Source of the DNA: Magnetovibrio sp.
Lineage (GTDB): Bacteria; Pseudomonadota; Alphaproteobacteria; Rhodospirillales; Magnetovibrionaceae
Direction: 5' to 3'
Length of the DNA: 64,000 nt
Assembly: GCA_028281525.1 (NCBI GenBank)
Contig: JANQJR010000041.1
Location: 124,001-188,000, forward strand
Shown here: positions 36,151 to 46,200 of the stretch, in pieces
Numbering within the stretch: position 1 is the first letter of the stretch
How the letters are laid out: every line of letters begins with the position of its first letter
Made by a program: the position numbers and the translations under genes
The notes under the pieces: generated by a model
The model's database searches: none
What the model was told of the DNA's origin: nothing
Seen by the model: the letters and a program-made list of their open reading frames with translations, nothing else

Positions 36151-37656
36151 TTATGTAGAAATCGCAAGCAACGAATCCAGGTCGAGGCACGCCTCCAGAT
36201 GATCGCCGAGAGCGTCGAGCGTTTGGTCCACGCTCGCCTCATAAGCCGCCCCGCCGTGCCGCCCTTCGCGCAATCGGCTGAGGAAATCGTGACGGAAAGC
36301 ATCCGTGGCGAACACCCCGTGCAGGTATGTCCCCATAATTTGGCCCGATGCGGCGCGCGCGCCTTCTTCCCGACCATCTTCCAGATGGAACCACGGCGTG
36401 TGGCGGTCGGGGCCCCCGGTTAGGCCTAAGTGCATTTCGTAGCCCGCGACAGGGGTGCCGGTGTCAACCTCCCGGCCCTTGATCTGTTCCAGGGTTTTAT
36501 CGCCCGTGAGCACGGTTTCCACGTCCAACAGCCCAAGGCCCAGTTCTTCGTCTGCAACGCCTTCCATGCCGCCCCCTTCCATGCCGTCGGGATCGGAAAT
36601 ACGCTGGCCCAACATCTGATAACCGCCGCAAAGCCCCACCACCAGGCCGCCCCGGTGCACGTGCGCAACGATGTCCACATCCCAGTCCTCCGCCTTGAGG
36701 TGGCGCAAATCGGAAATCACGGACTTGGAGCCGGGCAGAATCACCACGTCCGCATCGCCCGGAATGGCCTGGCCGGGCTCGACCAGGACCACGTCGACAT
36801 CGTCTTCCGCCATCAGCGGATCCAAATCGTCGAAGTTGGCGATGCGTTCGAAGCGCGGCACGGCGATGCGAATCGGGTTTTCGCCGTCGCCGCGGCCCGT
36901 TGCCGCCCAGCGGCCGAGCGACGCGCTGTCTTCCTTGGGCAACCTGCCCGCGTCTTGGAACCACCCAATCACTCCCAAACCGGCCCAACCGGTGCGCGCC
37001 TCCATATCCGTCACGGCGGGCGTAAACAAAGACACATCGCCGCGGAATTTGTTGATGACGAAGCCTTTGATCAGATCGCGTTCCGAAGGCATCAGCACCG
37101 CGTGCGTGCCCACCACTTGGGCGATCACGCCGCCCTTTTCCACATCGCCGGCCAGGATCACCGGCACATCCGCCGCCGTGGCAAAGCCCATATTGGCGAT
37201 GTCGCCCGCGCGCAGATTGACCTCGGACGGACTGCCCGCGCCTTCGACGATGACCAGATCGCAGGTGGCTTTCAAACGCTCGAACGCCGCCAGGACTTCG
37301 GGCAACAGGGTGTTCTTAAAGTTGCGGAAATCCTGCGCCGTGACGTGGCCGCGCATCTCCCCGCACACCACCAACTGCGCGCCGGTCTCGCCTTCGGGTT
37401 TCAAGAGCACCGGGTTCATGTCGGTAACCGGTTCGACCCCACAGGCGCGGGCTTGCAACGCTTGGGCGCGGCCGATTTCCCCACCGTCCCCGGTGACGGC
37501 GGCGTTGTTGGACATGTTTTGCGGTTTGAAGGGACGAACCTTCAAGCCGCGTTTGGCGAACGCGCGGCACAACCCGGCGACGATCAGGGACTTGCCCGCG
37601 TCCGACCCGACGCCCTGCACCATGATGGCGCGGGCCAATGAAGAAGAGGCGCTCAT
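36151..37656 (-). CDS. cobQ: Cobyric acid synthase CobQ/CbiP
   Basis: A 501-residue glutamine-dependent enzyme that amidates side chains b, d, e and g of adenosylcobyrinate a,c-diamide. ATP site: IMVQGVGSDAGKSLIVAGLC, then VRPFKPQNMSNNAAVTGDGG and IGRAQALQARACGVEPVTDM. The glutaminase half has VVILPGSKSVISDLRHLKAE and the nucleophile in GLVVGLCGGYQMLGQ, with a late TYLHGVFATDAFRHDFL. Its ATG overlaps the stop of the SYLF-lipoprotein gene by 4 bases, so it is in one unit with it and probably cobO. Confidence 0.96.
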   Translation of the reverse strand: MSASSSLARAIMVQGVGSDAGKSLIVAGLCRAFAKRGLKVRPFKPQNMSNNAAVTGDGGEIGRAQALQARACGVEPVTDMNPVLLKPEGETGAQLVVCGEMRGHVTAQDFRNFKNTLLPEVLAAFERLKATCDLVIVEGAGSPSEVNLRAGDIANMGFATAADVPVILAGDVEKGGVIAQVVGTHAVLMPSERDLIKGFVINKFRGDVSLFTPAVTDMEARTGWAGLGVIGWFQDAGRLPKEDSASLGRWAATGRGDGENPIRIAVPRFERIANFDDLDPLMAEDDVDVVLVEPGQAIPGDADVVILPGSKSVISDLRHLKAEDWDVDIVAHVHRGGLVVGLCGGYQMLGQRISDPDGMEGGGMEGVADEELGLGLLDVETVLTGDKTLEQIKGREVDTGTPVAGYEMHLGLTGGPDRHTPWFHLEDGREEGARAASGQIMGTYLHGVFATDAFRHDFLSRLREGRHGGAAYEASVDQTLDALGDHLEACLDLDSLLAIST

Positions 37657-38345
37657 TGTTGTCCGGCAAGCGCCCCGCGCAAACCGTCCGCGGCGGGGTT
37701 TTGCACGCGACCATGCAAGACGATATCCGCGGGCGTCATGGCTTGACCATAGAATGCCGCGTTCAGATCGGAGCGCTTGATCAGCGCGGCGGCCTCAAGC
37801 GAACCGCCCGCGAACGCGCCAATGCCCTGGACGAACGCCACCACGTCGGCGCCGACATTGGTGGTGGTCGCGGCCTCGACCCCCGCACCGACGGTGCCGA
37901 TGGTGAGGCCCAAATCCGCGCCCAGCTTGCCTTGATGCTTGATGATCGAAGCCACCGCGTCGCGGTTGAACACCAGCAGGATCATGTCGCCCACCTGTGC
38001 ACCGGCTTGCAGCCCGATGCTGCCCGCCGCCATCAGATAGAACGCCGGCGGGCCCCATGCCCCCGACGCATCCTTGGCCAGCAGCACGCCGTTGCCGCCT
38101 TCCGCACCGACGATGAAGCCGCCCTTGATCACACCGGGCAGGATCACGATGCCTTCGGCATGGGGCAAGAGCTGGCGAAACCGCGCCATCGGCTGGTCTT
38201 GGGAGGCGAGAAATTTTTCATACGTCGTTTGCGCGGACGCAACGATTTGCCGCGCGCGTTCGTCGTCCGTCATCGGTTTGGTGGCGCACGCCGCCAACGG
38301 CAGCGCCGCGGCCAGCAGGACCCAAATGGCAAGTCGTTTGATCAT
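37653..38345 (-). CDS. SYLF/YSC84-domain lipoprotein
   Basis: A 230-residue envelope lipoprotein. The signal peptide IKRLAIWVLLAAALPLAACA ends in a lipobox (LAAC). The mature part matches the SYLF (Ysc84) lipid-binding domain: LLPHAEGIVILPGVIKGGFI, VGAEGGNGVLLAKDASGAWG, FYLMAAGSIGLQAGAQVGD and LGADLGLTIGTVGAGVEAAT. Its function in bacteria is poorly known; eukaryotic relatives bind phosphoinositides. ATG at 38345 gives a canonical lipoprotein signal; further upstream starts only add a short leader. It overlaps cobQ by 4 bases, an unexpected pairing. Confidence 0.88.
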   Translation of the reverse strand: MIKRLAIWVLLAAALPLAACATKPMTDDERARQIVASAQTTYEKFLASQDQPMARFRQLLPHAEGIVILPGVIKGGFIVGAEGGNGVLLAKDASGAWGPPAFYLMAAGSIGLQAGAQVGDMILLVFNRDAVASIIKHQGKLGADLGLTIGTVGAGVEAATTTNVGADVVAFVQGIGAFAGGSLEAAALIKRSDLNAAFYGQAMTPADIVLHGRVQNPAADGLRGALAGQQ

Positions 38346-38420
38346 CGGCCTCGTCCCAGGCATGGTTGTATCCAACGCAATCGTTTCAATATGGGTAGCA
38401 CATATCGGCGCGCAAGAAAG

Positions 38421-39029
38421 TCAGAATTCGATGCCTTCCTGGGCCTTGATTCCGGCGCGGAACGGATGCTTGATCAGCGCCATCTCCGTGACCAGGTCGG
38501 CGGCGTCGATGACGTCGTCGAGCGCGTTGCGCCCCGTCAACACCACGTGCAGATCGTCGCGCTTGGCTTTGAGACCATCCAGCACCTTCGCCGCTTCCAG
38601 TTGGCCATAGCGCAGCGCGATGTTGATTTCGTCCAAAATCACCAAGGCGATGGTGTCATCCGCCATCAGGCGCGCCGCCGCATCCCAGGCGCGCTGGGCG
38701 GCGGCCTTGTCGCGCTCCAGGTCCTGGCTTTCCCAACTGAAGCCTTCCCCGTGGGCTTCGATCACGCATTGATCGCCGAACTTTTCGAACACGGACCGCT
38801 CCCCGGTGTCCCACTTGCCTTTGACGAATTGCACGATGCCGACTCGTTTGCCGTGGCCTAAGGTGCGCAGCGCCATGCCCCAGGCGGCGGTGGATTTGCC
38901 TTTGCCCTTGCCGGTGTGCACGATGATCAGACCACGGGCCTCGGTTTTGGAGGACATGATTTTGTCCCGCGCGGCCTTCTTTTTTTCCATCTTGGATTTG
39001 TGTCTCTGGGCATCGTCACTACCAGTCAT
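38421..39029 (-). CDS. cobO: Cob(I)yrinic acid a,c-diamide adenosyltransferase CobO (BtuR/CobA type)
   Basis: A 202-residue enzyme that transfers the adenosyl group of ATP to cob(I)alamin precursors. The P-loop is IVHTGKGKGKSTAAWGMALR, followed by VGIVQFVKGKWDTGERSVFE, LVILDEINIALRYGQLEAAK and LTGRNALDDVIDAADLVTEM, all typical of CobO/BtuR. ATG at 39029 is chosen because GGAG lies 7 bases upstream; the open frame starts earlier at 39107. It is 75 bases upstream of the SYLF lipoprotein gene on the same strand and divergent from the next kinase. Confidence 0.95.
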   Translation of the reverse strand: MTGSDDAQRHKSKMEKKKAARDKIMSSKTEARGLIIVHTGKGKGKSTAAWGMALRTLGHGKRVGIVQFVKGKWDTGERSVFEKFGDQCVIEAHGEGFSWESQDLERDKAAAQRAWDAAARLMADDTIALVILDEINIALRYGQLEAAKVLDGLKAKRDDLHVVLTGRNALDDVIDAADLVTEMALIKHPFRAGIKAQEGIEF

Positions 39030-39169
39030 TGAATTTCTCCAACTTTTTGCATTTTTGAGCGTTAAATCTTTAGGGATGCACAATATTTTGATGTCATCAT
39101 AGATCATTCAAGGTGCAATTTGAGACGAGGCTCAAAAAAAGAGCCCAAGGCAAGCAAGCGAGGGAACCC

Positions 39170-40471
39170 ATGGATTCGGCGCGGATCCTATTGGCTGGGG
39201 GTGGCGTGGAAACGGAAACCGCGCTGGTGGAGGCGTTCTCCGGGGACGGCGTCGTCATCGACCTTGTGCACACCAACGATGGCGATGATGCGCTCACCGA
39301 ACTCGTCAGCAGTCCGTTTCAGTTGTGCGTGGTGCGCGGCCATGCCGACGCCCCCGACTTCGCTCTTGAGATTTGCGAAGGCGCCAAGGAGGCCGGTGTG
39401 CGCATTCCCATCGTGGTGTTGATGGACCTGGCCAGTCTGCATACGGAACGGGAATTCCTCAATGCCGGCGCTTTGGCCGCCATACCGTGGGACGGCAGCC
39501 AGGATTCCATGCTGCGCAACCTGGTGCGCCTGACGGTGATCCTGCGCTCCACCGAAGAGAGCCTGCGCGCATCGAACGACCGGCTGGTGCAGGAAATGCT
39601 CACCATGCAGGACGAGCGCGAACGCGCAGAGGCACTCAACGCCCAGTATGTGGACCTGGCTGAAAACTACGCGCTGGCAAAAGAAGAGCTGGAAAAACTC
39701 AATCAGGAAAAGAACAAGTTCTTTTCCATCATCGCCCACGATTTGCGCAGTCCGTTTACCTCGCTGTTGGGTTTCACCGCGTTACTGGAACAGCGCGCCG
39801 AAGGCCTCAACCCCGAACAGGTCAAGGAATACGGCCACACCATCAACACCAGCGCGACGCGGATTTATAAACTGCTCGAAAACCTGCTCGAATGGTCGCG
39901 CCTGCAAATGGACCGGGTGGAATTCAAGCCCCAAGATTTCGACTTGGGCGATGTGGCGCTCAAGACCGTCGACGTCCTGGGTCCGGTGGCGGCGGAAAAA
40001 GGCGTCGCGTTGACCGACACCGATCACGCGCCGGGGGTCCACGCCGACATGCACATGATCGACGCGGTGATCCGCAACCTGGTCAACAACGCCATCAAGT
40101 TCACCCCGGAAGGCGGCTCCGTCACGATTCGCTACGAAACGCTCGACAGCGACAAGATAAAGGTCAGCATTTCCGACACCGGCGTGGGCATGGACGAGGA
40201 CACCCAGAAAAAGCTGTTCAAGCTGTCGGAAAATATCACCATGCCGGGCACCGGCGGCGAAAAGGGCACCGGCCTGGGCCTGATTTTGTGCAAGGAACTG
40301 GTGGAGCGCAACGGCGGCCAGCTGTGCCTGGAGAGCATACCGGGTCAAGGCTCGACCTTCAGTTTCACCTTGCCCGCGGCCCGGGCCGCCCAACAGACGG
40401 CCCCGCAAAGCACCCAAGAAAGCGCCGAAGCAAACCTCGCTGCGCCGGAAGCCAAAACGGCGGCGAATTGA
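39170..40471 (+). CDS. Histidine kinase with an N-terminal pseudo-receiver
   Basis: A 433-residue soluble kinase. Residues 1-125 look like a response-regulator receiver fold (ARILLAGGGVETETALVEAF; RIPIVVLMDLAS), but the acidic pair is missing (GGG) and the usual phospho-aspartate position reads VVRGHADAPD, so it cannot be phosphorylated in the normal way. A coiled coil (RASNDRLVQEMLTMQDERER) leads to HisKA with the histidine in FFSIIAHDLRSPFTSLLGFT and HATPase with LVNNAIKFTPEGG, ISDTGVGMD and GEKGTGLGLILC. ATG at 39170 has GAGGGA just upstream; a start at 39113 is possible. The next gene begins 60 bases on. Confidence 0.87.
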   Translation: MDSARILLAGGGVETETALVEAFSGDGVVIDLVHTNDGDDALTELVSSPFQLCVVRGHADAPDFALEICEGAKEAGVRIPIVVLMDLASLHTEREFLNAGALAAIPWDGSQDSMLRNLVRLTVILRSTEESLRASNDRLVQEMLTMQDERERAEALNAQYVDLAENYALAKEELEKLNQEKNKFFSIIAHDLRSPFTSLLGFTALLEQRAEGLNPEQVKEYGHTINTSATRIYKLLENLLEWSRLQMDRVEFKPQDFDLGDVALKTVDVLGPVAAEKGVALTDTDHAPGVHADMHMIDAVIRNLVNNAIKFTPEGGSVTIRYETLDSDKIKVSISDTGVGMDEDTQKKLFKLSENITMPGTGGEKGTGLGLILCKELVERNGGQLCLESIPGQGSTFSFTLPAARAAQQTAPQSTQESAEANLAAPEAKTAAN

Positions 40472-40482
40472 GCGCTCGCCGC
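40460..40482. other. Hairpin across the kinase stop codon
   Basis: GCGGCGA and TCGCCGC pair perfectly around a 9-base loop, and the kinase stop codon lies in the loop. There is no T tract, so this is not a standard terminator. It could stabilise the upstream mRNA or limit read-through into the pentapeptide gene. Confidence 0.4.
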
Positions 40483-40531
40483 AACTCTTAAGTGATTGAA
40501 CCCGCCCGCCCGCGTTGCTACCGTCGCGGGC

Positions 40532-41725
40532 ATGGAATTGCCGCGCGAACCCCAGACCGTCACCGTCGACAAGGCCGAGGCCCAGCCCAACTGGGTGCAC
40601 ATCGGATTTTTCGTGCTGGCGTTGGCGACCGTACTGGGCGTCATCTGGATACTGTCCGGCCCGCTGTCCGTCAACGTGCCTGACGACAAAGACCTGACGA
40701 TCAAAAATGTCGAGGACTTGCGCAATTATTTCTGGTCGCTCGGCATGGTCGTCGCGGGCATCGTCGCCATCTGGGGCTTGTTATTTGCCGCCGTACGTAC
40801 AGTCGCGCTGGACAGGCAAGCCCGCGTGGCCGTGCAAGAGTCCCGCCTCAACGAACAAAAGCACGCCTCCGAAGCCTTCGCCACCGCCATCGAACAGTTG
40901 GGGCACGACAACTTCGCGGTGCGCCTCGGCGCGGTCTATGCACTGGAAGCCTTGGCGAAATCCTCCCAGGACCTGCACGGTCCCATTTTCGAAACCCTGT
41001 GCGCCTACATCCGTGAACAAGCACCCATCCCCGACGACATCGACGAGCAGGACGCCGCCTTGGCGGACAAAATTAAAAACCGGAAAGACGGCCAAACCAT
41101 CCGGAAAATCATCACCGATCACCTGCAAACGGCACTCAAACCGGACTTGGTAGTGCAGGCGATCCTGACCGTGATCGGGCGGCGAGATCCGGACCGCGAT
41201 CCATACAACGCCGGTGGCGCATTGGATTTCCGCCTGGACCTGCGCGAAACCGACCTGCGCAAAGCCGACATGACTGGCGGACATTTCGAAAACGCCCTGT
41301 TCATCGGCGCCCGCCTCGACGGTGCGAACCTGACGAGATCCCACCTCGACGGTGCGAACCTGAACAAAGCCCGCCTCAAGGACACGAACCTGTGGGGAGC
41401 CCACCTCGACGGCGCGATCCTGGCCAACGCCCACCTCGACGGCGCGCACCTTTTCCAAGCCCACCTCAACGGCGCGAGCCTGACCGGTACCCGCCTCGAC
41501 GGCGCAGACCTGCTCAATGCCCATCTCAACAATGCGTACCTATGGCATGTGTCCTTCGATGGCGAAACGACTGTTTCTAGGGCGGACTTCACCAAAGCGA
41601 TAAACATCCCTGCCAAACCGAACCATGATTTCCGCGCCACGGTTAAGAACGCGGACAGCGCCACATGGCCCGCTGACGACGACCCGGACGCTTGGGACCG
41701 GGGTGAGGACGGCGAGGAGGAATAA
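40532..41725 (+). CDS. Membrane-anchored pentapeptide-repeat protein
   Basis: A 397-residue protein. Two membrane helices near the N-terminus (VHIGFFVLALATVLGVIWIL; SLGMVVAGIVAIWGLLFAAV) are followed by a helical linker (FATAIEQLGHDNFAVRLGAV; EALAKSSQDLHGPIFETL). About fifteen pentapeptide units form the end (LDGANL, LNKARL, LDGAHL and similar), which fold as a right-handed quadrilateral helix. At DNA level the repeats share a CACCTCGACGGCGC core (41310-41530). Related membrane-pentapeptide proteins are common in proteobacteria; the role is unknown. It follows the pseudo-receiver kinase gene and may be co-transcribed. ATG 40532 preferred over TTG 40496. Confidence 0.8.
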   Translation: MELPREPQTVTVDKAEAQPNWVHIGFFVLALATVLGVIWILSGPLSVNVPDDKDLTIKNVEDLRNYFWSLGMVVAGIVAIWGLLFAAVRTVALDRQARVAVQESRLNEQKHASEAFATAIEQLGHDNFAVRLGAVYALEALAKSSQDLHGPIFETLCAYIREQAPIPDDIDEQDAALADKIKNRKDGQTIRKIITDHLQTALKPDLVVQAILTVIGRRDPDRDPYNAGGALDFRLDLRETDLRKADMTGGHFENALFIGARLDGANLTRSHLDGANLNKARLKDTNLWGAHLDGAILANAHLDGAHLFQAHLNGASLTGTRLDGADLLNAHLNNAYLWHVSFDGETTVSRADFTKAINIPAKPNHDFRATVKNADSATWPADDDPDAWDRGEDGEEE

Positions 41726-41749
41726 TGCCCAACCGTCATCTATCTCAAC

Positions 41750-41838
41750 CGTCATCGCGAACGCCCGAAGGGCGTGCGGCGATCCAGAATCTTGAAAGCG
41801 CCCTGGATTGCTTCGTCACTGCGTTCCTCGCAATGACG
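41750..41838. repeat. Palindromic intergenic repeat, copy A
   Basis: An imperfect palindrome of ~89 bases. The left arm starts GTCATCGCGAACG and runs to GCGATCCAG; the right arm is CTGGATTGCTTCGTCACTGC followed by GTTCCTCGCAATGACG. Similar to 47086-47177 and to a half copy at 52436-52469. It lies between the convergent ends of the pentapeptide gene and the RimK-like gene and could act as a terminator or mRNA-end stabiliser. Confidence 0.75.
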
Positions 41839-41851
41839 TGAAAAGCGATCC

Positions 41852-43264
41852 CTACTTCAACTTCTTGCGCGCCGCCTTGGGAATCACCCGCGCGCGGCTT
41901 TCGACGTGCTGGACCACCAGGGACGCGATGTCCTTGCCGGTGGTTTTCTCAATCCCTTCCAGCCCCGGGGACGAATTGACTTCCAACACCTTCGGGCCTT
42001 GGTCGGAGCGCAGCAAATCCACGCCCGCGAACTGCAGCCCCAGCACCTTCGCAGCCTTCACGGCGGTGGCGCGTTCTTCCTTGGTCAAGCGCACTTTGAC
42101 CGCGCGCCCACCCCGGTGCAGGTTGGAGCGGTACTCGCCTTCTTCGGCGACGCGTTTCATCGCGCCCACCACCTTGCCGCCGACCACCAGGCAGCGCACG
42201 TCGGAGCCGCCCGCTTCCTTGACGAATTGCTGCACCAGGAAGTTCGCGCCCAGCCCCTGGAACGCGCCGATCACGCTCTCAGCCGCTTTCTTGGTTTCCG
42301 CCAGGACCACGCCGCGCCCCTGGGTGCCTTCCAACAGTTTGACCACCAGCGGCGCGCCGCCGACGAACTTGATCAGTTCATGCATCACCTTGGGCGAGCG
42401 CGCAAAACCGGTGTCGGGCATGCCGACGCCGCTCCGCGCCAGCAATTGGTGGGCGAACAATTTGTCCCTGGACGCGCCGATGGCGGCGGATGAATTGATG
42501 GAATAGACGTTCATCGCTTCGAACTGGCGCACCACTGCCATGCCGTAAAACGTCACCGACGCGCCGACGCGCGGAATGATGGCGTCGAAGCCTTCCAAGG
42601 AGCGCCCGTCGATGTGCACTTCCGGCTTTCTCGACGTGATGTTCATGTAGCACTGAGTGGTGTTGATGATTTCCACCATGTGGTTGCGGTCCTGCGCGGC
42701 TTCGGCCAGGCGCTGGGTGGAATAGTTGCCCGGCTCGCGCGTCAGGATGCCGATCTTCAGGTTCTGGCGGCGCGCGGGCGATTTGGGAAAGTCGGCATAC
42801 GCGCCCTGGTCCAGTTCGCCCTGCACGAAGGACGCATTGGGGTCGACGATCACGTCGTCGGTGAGGGCGCTGCGCCCGAACAGCATGCGGTACTGCATGG
42901 TTTCGCGGTTGGTGAGCGAAATTTCGATGGGCCAGGTTTGCCCGCCGATGGAGACCGGCGTGCGGATCACGTAGCGCAGTTCGCTTTCGCCGTTGGAGCT
43001 GGTGACCATGCGTTGGTCCACCAACTCGGCGGAACAGAAAACCTCGATGTCTTCGTTGCCGGGTATGGGATGAATGCCAAAACGCACGCGGCGTTTCTTT
43101 TCCGGGCCATACGGTTCGACCACGAAAGCGTGCAGCGCCGACGTGCGCGCGCCGGTATCGACCTTGGCGCAGATGGCGGGCAGGCCCAAATCTGGCAAGG
43201 CCAGCCATTCTTCCCAGCCCACCACCAGTTTATCGGGGGCCAACTCCTGAATGTCGTCGCTCAT
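41852..43264 (-). CDS. RimB-RimK fusion: retropepsin-like domain plus glutamate ligase
   Basis: A 470-residue two-part protein. Residues ~10-150 match the RimB-like 'ATP-dependent zinc protease' domain (PF05618-type), now viewed as retropepsin-like, with the aspartyl-protease triad [12 protein letters not shown] and [13 protein letters not shown]. Residues ~165-470 are a RimK-type ATP-grasp ligase ([60 protein letters not shown]). RimK adds glutamates to proteins such as S6 or to other acceptors. It follows cobN by 28 bases on the same strand, so it seems to be the last gene of the cobS-to-cobN operon. ATG at 43264 chosen; 43279 is also possible. Confidence 0.9.
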   Translation of the reverse strand: MSDDIQELAPDKLVVGWEEWLALPDLGLPAICAKVDTGARTSALHAFVVEPYGPEKKRRVRFGIHPIPGNEDIEVFCSAELVDQRMVTSSNGESELRYVIRTPVSIGGQTWPIEISLTNRETMQYRMLFGRSALTDDVIVDPNASFVQGELDQGAYADFPKSPARRQNLKIGILTREPGNYSTQRLAEAAQDRNHMVEIINTTQCYMNITSRKPEVHIDGRSLEGFDAIIPRVGASVTFYGMAVVRQFEAMNVYSINSSAAIGASRDKLFAHQLLARSGVGMPDTGFARSPKVMHELIKFVGGAPLVVKLLEGTQGRGVVLAETKKAAESVIGAFQGLGANFLVQQFVKEAGGSDVRCLVVGGKVVGAMKRVAEEGEYRSNLHRGGRAVKVRLTKEERATAVKAAKVLGLQFAGVDLLRSDQGPKVLEVNSSPGLEGIEKTTGKDIASLVVQHVESRARVIPKAARKKLK

Positions 43265-43292
43265 GACGCACACTCCCAAAGGGATTTCGGTT

Positions 43293-46200
43293 TTAAGACA
43301 GCAGCTCTTCCAAAGTGGCCCGGGCTGAATTCAGACGGGAACTCCACAATCCCCGGTCCTGGGCTTCGATCAATCGCTCAAGCATGTCTTTAAGGGCATC
43401 CGGATTGTTTTGCAGCAAAAAATCGCGCACCCGTTCGTCATCGATGTAGGCCTGGAACACGGCGTCGAAGTGATGATCCTTCACACACTTCGCCGTGGCT
43501 GCGAACGACACCAGGTAATCCACCGTCGCGGCCATTTCGAACGCACCCTTGTAGCCGTGACGCATCACGCCTTCGATCCACTTTGGATTGACCACGCGCG
43601 CACGCACCACACGCCCGATTTCGTCTTCCAATGTGCGGGCCTTGGGCGTTTCGGGGCGGGAATGGTCTACGTGCCAGGTGGCGGGTTGACTGCCCGACAG
43701 CACCCGCACGGCCGCCGTGATGCCGCCTTCGAACTGGTAGTAATCGTCGGAATCCAGCAAATCGTGCTCGCGGTTGTCCTGGTTTTGCACCACCGCCTCG
43801 ACCGCTTTCAGCCGGGTTTCGAACAAGCCATGCCTTGCTTCACCGTCCGCACCGGACCCGTAGGCGTAGCCGCCCCAGGCGACGTAGGCCTTGGCGAGGT
43901 CGGCTTCGGTCTCCCAGCCCTTTTCGTCCATCAAGGCCTGCAGCCCCGCGCCGTAAGCGCCCGGCATGGAGCCGAATACGCGAAAACCCGCGCGGCGTTT
44001 CGCTTCGTCCTCAGCGACGCCGGACGCGATCAGTTCCCCCGCTTCTGCGCGCGCACGCACGGCCAAGGGGTTTTGGGCTTCGTCTTCATCGAGTGCGGCC
44101 ACGGCGCGCACGGCAGAATCAAACAAATCGATCAGGCCGGGAAAGGCGTCGCGAAAAAAGCCGGAGATGCGCAAGGTCACGTCCACGCGGGGACGCCCCA
44201 GGATTTCGGCGGGCAAGACCTCGAACCCGGTCACGCGCCGGCTGGCCGCGTCCCAGGTGGGGCGCACGCCCATCAGCGCCAAGGCTTGCGCGATATCATC
44301 GCCGCCCGTGCGCATATTCGACGTGCCCCAGGCGGTCAGCGCAAACGTCTTCGGCCAGTCGCCATGGGTCTGACGGTGGGCGTCCAACAGCACGCCCGCC
44401 GACTTCCAGCCCAGCGTCCAGGCGGCGGGGGTGGGCACCGCGCGGGTGTCGACGGAGTAGAAATTGCGCCCGGTGGGCAGCACTTCCGGACGGCCGCGGG
44501 TCGGCGCGCCAGACGGCGCGGGTTCGACGAACTTGCCTTCAAGCCCCCGGATGACGCCTGCGATTTCCGCTTGTCCGCAGGCCTGCACCGCCGGGCGGAT
44601 GCGCGCGTCGATGTCTTGCAAGACATCTGCGGATTTCGCACCGGGGGCGTCTTCTCCGTCTCTGACCAAAGCCAGCGCCAGCGCTTCGAGACGCTCCACC
44701 GTATCGCCCAAAGTGCGCCACGGATCATCGCCTGACAGGACATCTGTCAGTGCGGGGGACCGAGGGCCATCCCAAGGCGCGCCCAAATCGCAGTCCAGCG
44801 GATCGAAATCCCCCTCTTCCATGAGGCCGAGATCGTCCGCCAAGGCGCGGGTCAGCGACGCGTCTTTGGCCTCGGTCCCGCGCGGTACGCGCACCAAAGC
44901 GACCAGAAGCGCATGCAGCAGATCATCCTCGGGCGACTGCCCAAAAACGTGCAGGCCGTCGCGGATTTGCATTTCCTTCAATTCGCACAGGTATGCATCC
45001 AACGTGGCGAGGCGTTCATCTTCCGGCGCGGCCTCGTTCATGCCCGCGTCTTGGGCGAGACCCGTGACATGGCAAAGCTCAAGGATGTCGCGTTTCAAGA
45101 TTTTGGTGCGGCGCGGATCGCTGCCCGCGGCCTCGAAATACTCGTCCACCAAAAGCTCTAAGTCCTTCAAGGGCCCGTAGCTTTCCGCGCGGCTTAACGG
45201 TGGGGTCAGGTGATCGACGATCACGGCCGCCGCACGGCGCTTGGCCTGGGTGCCCTCCCCGGGGTCGTTGACGATGAACGGATAGAGATGCGGCACCGGA
45301 CCCAACGCGGCTTCGGGAAAGTCGTCCGCACCCAACGCCAACGCGCGACCCGGCAGCCATTCCAAGTTGCCGTGCTTGCCGAAGTGAATGATGGCGTCCG
45401 CATCGAAATCTTCACGGAGCCAGACGTAGAACGCCAGATAGCCGTGCGGCGGAACCAGGTCCGGGTCGTGATAGGTTTTTTCCGGATCGATGTTGTAGCC
45501 GCGCGCGGGCTGCAGACCCACCGCGACCTCCCCACACAAAAATGCAGGGATGGCGAAATGCCCGTCTTCGCGCATGAACGGATCGTCTTCGGGGCCGCCC
45601 CACTGATCGGTGACGCGGTCACGCACGCTTTTGGGCAGGCTGTCAAAGAACGCCATGTAATCATCAAGCGGCAGTGTGATCTCCGCGTTCGCGAGGGTCT
45701 CGGCGTCGTGCGCGTTGGTGGGGCCTTGTTGCAGGTGCGTCACCAACGCGTTGCCGTCCTCGGGGATGTCCTCGATCTCGAACCCGGCCTCTTCCATAGC
45801 GTGCAATACATTGATCACACCCGCAGGCGTGTCGAGGCCGACACCGTTGCCGATGCGCGCGTCGCGGTTGGGATAGTTGGCAAGCACGATGCCGACGCGC
45901 TTGGACCAGTTCTCTTGCGTGCGAAGCCACGACCAGCGCTTGGCGAGCTCAGATACGAATGCGATACGGTCCGCCTCCGGCCGGTACATCACCAGATCGC
46001 ATTGACTGGCTTCATCGCGTTCCGATAAATCCTTGAACGAGACGACACGGCTTAAAATCCGTCCGTCCACTTCCGGCAGCGCCACGTTCATGGCAATGTC
46101 GCGCGGGCCCAGACCCCAGGTGTTGTCCAACCAGCTTTCGCGATTGCCGCCCGACAACACCACTTGCAACACCGACACGTCGAAATCGTCCCACGGCATC

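Noticed and set aside
41310..41530. CRISPR-like regular repeats
   Set aside because: The periodicity comes from pentapeptide codons in an intact reading frame, without constant repeats and unique spacers.
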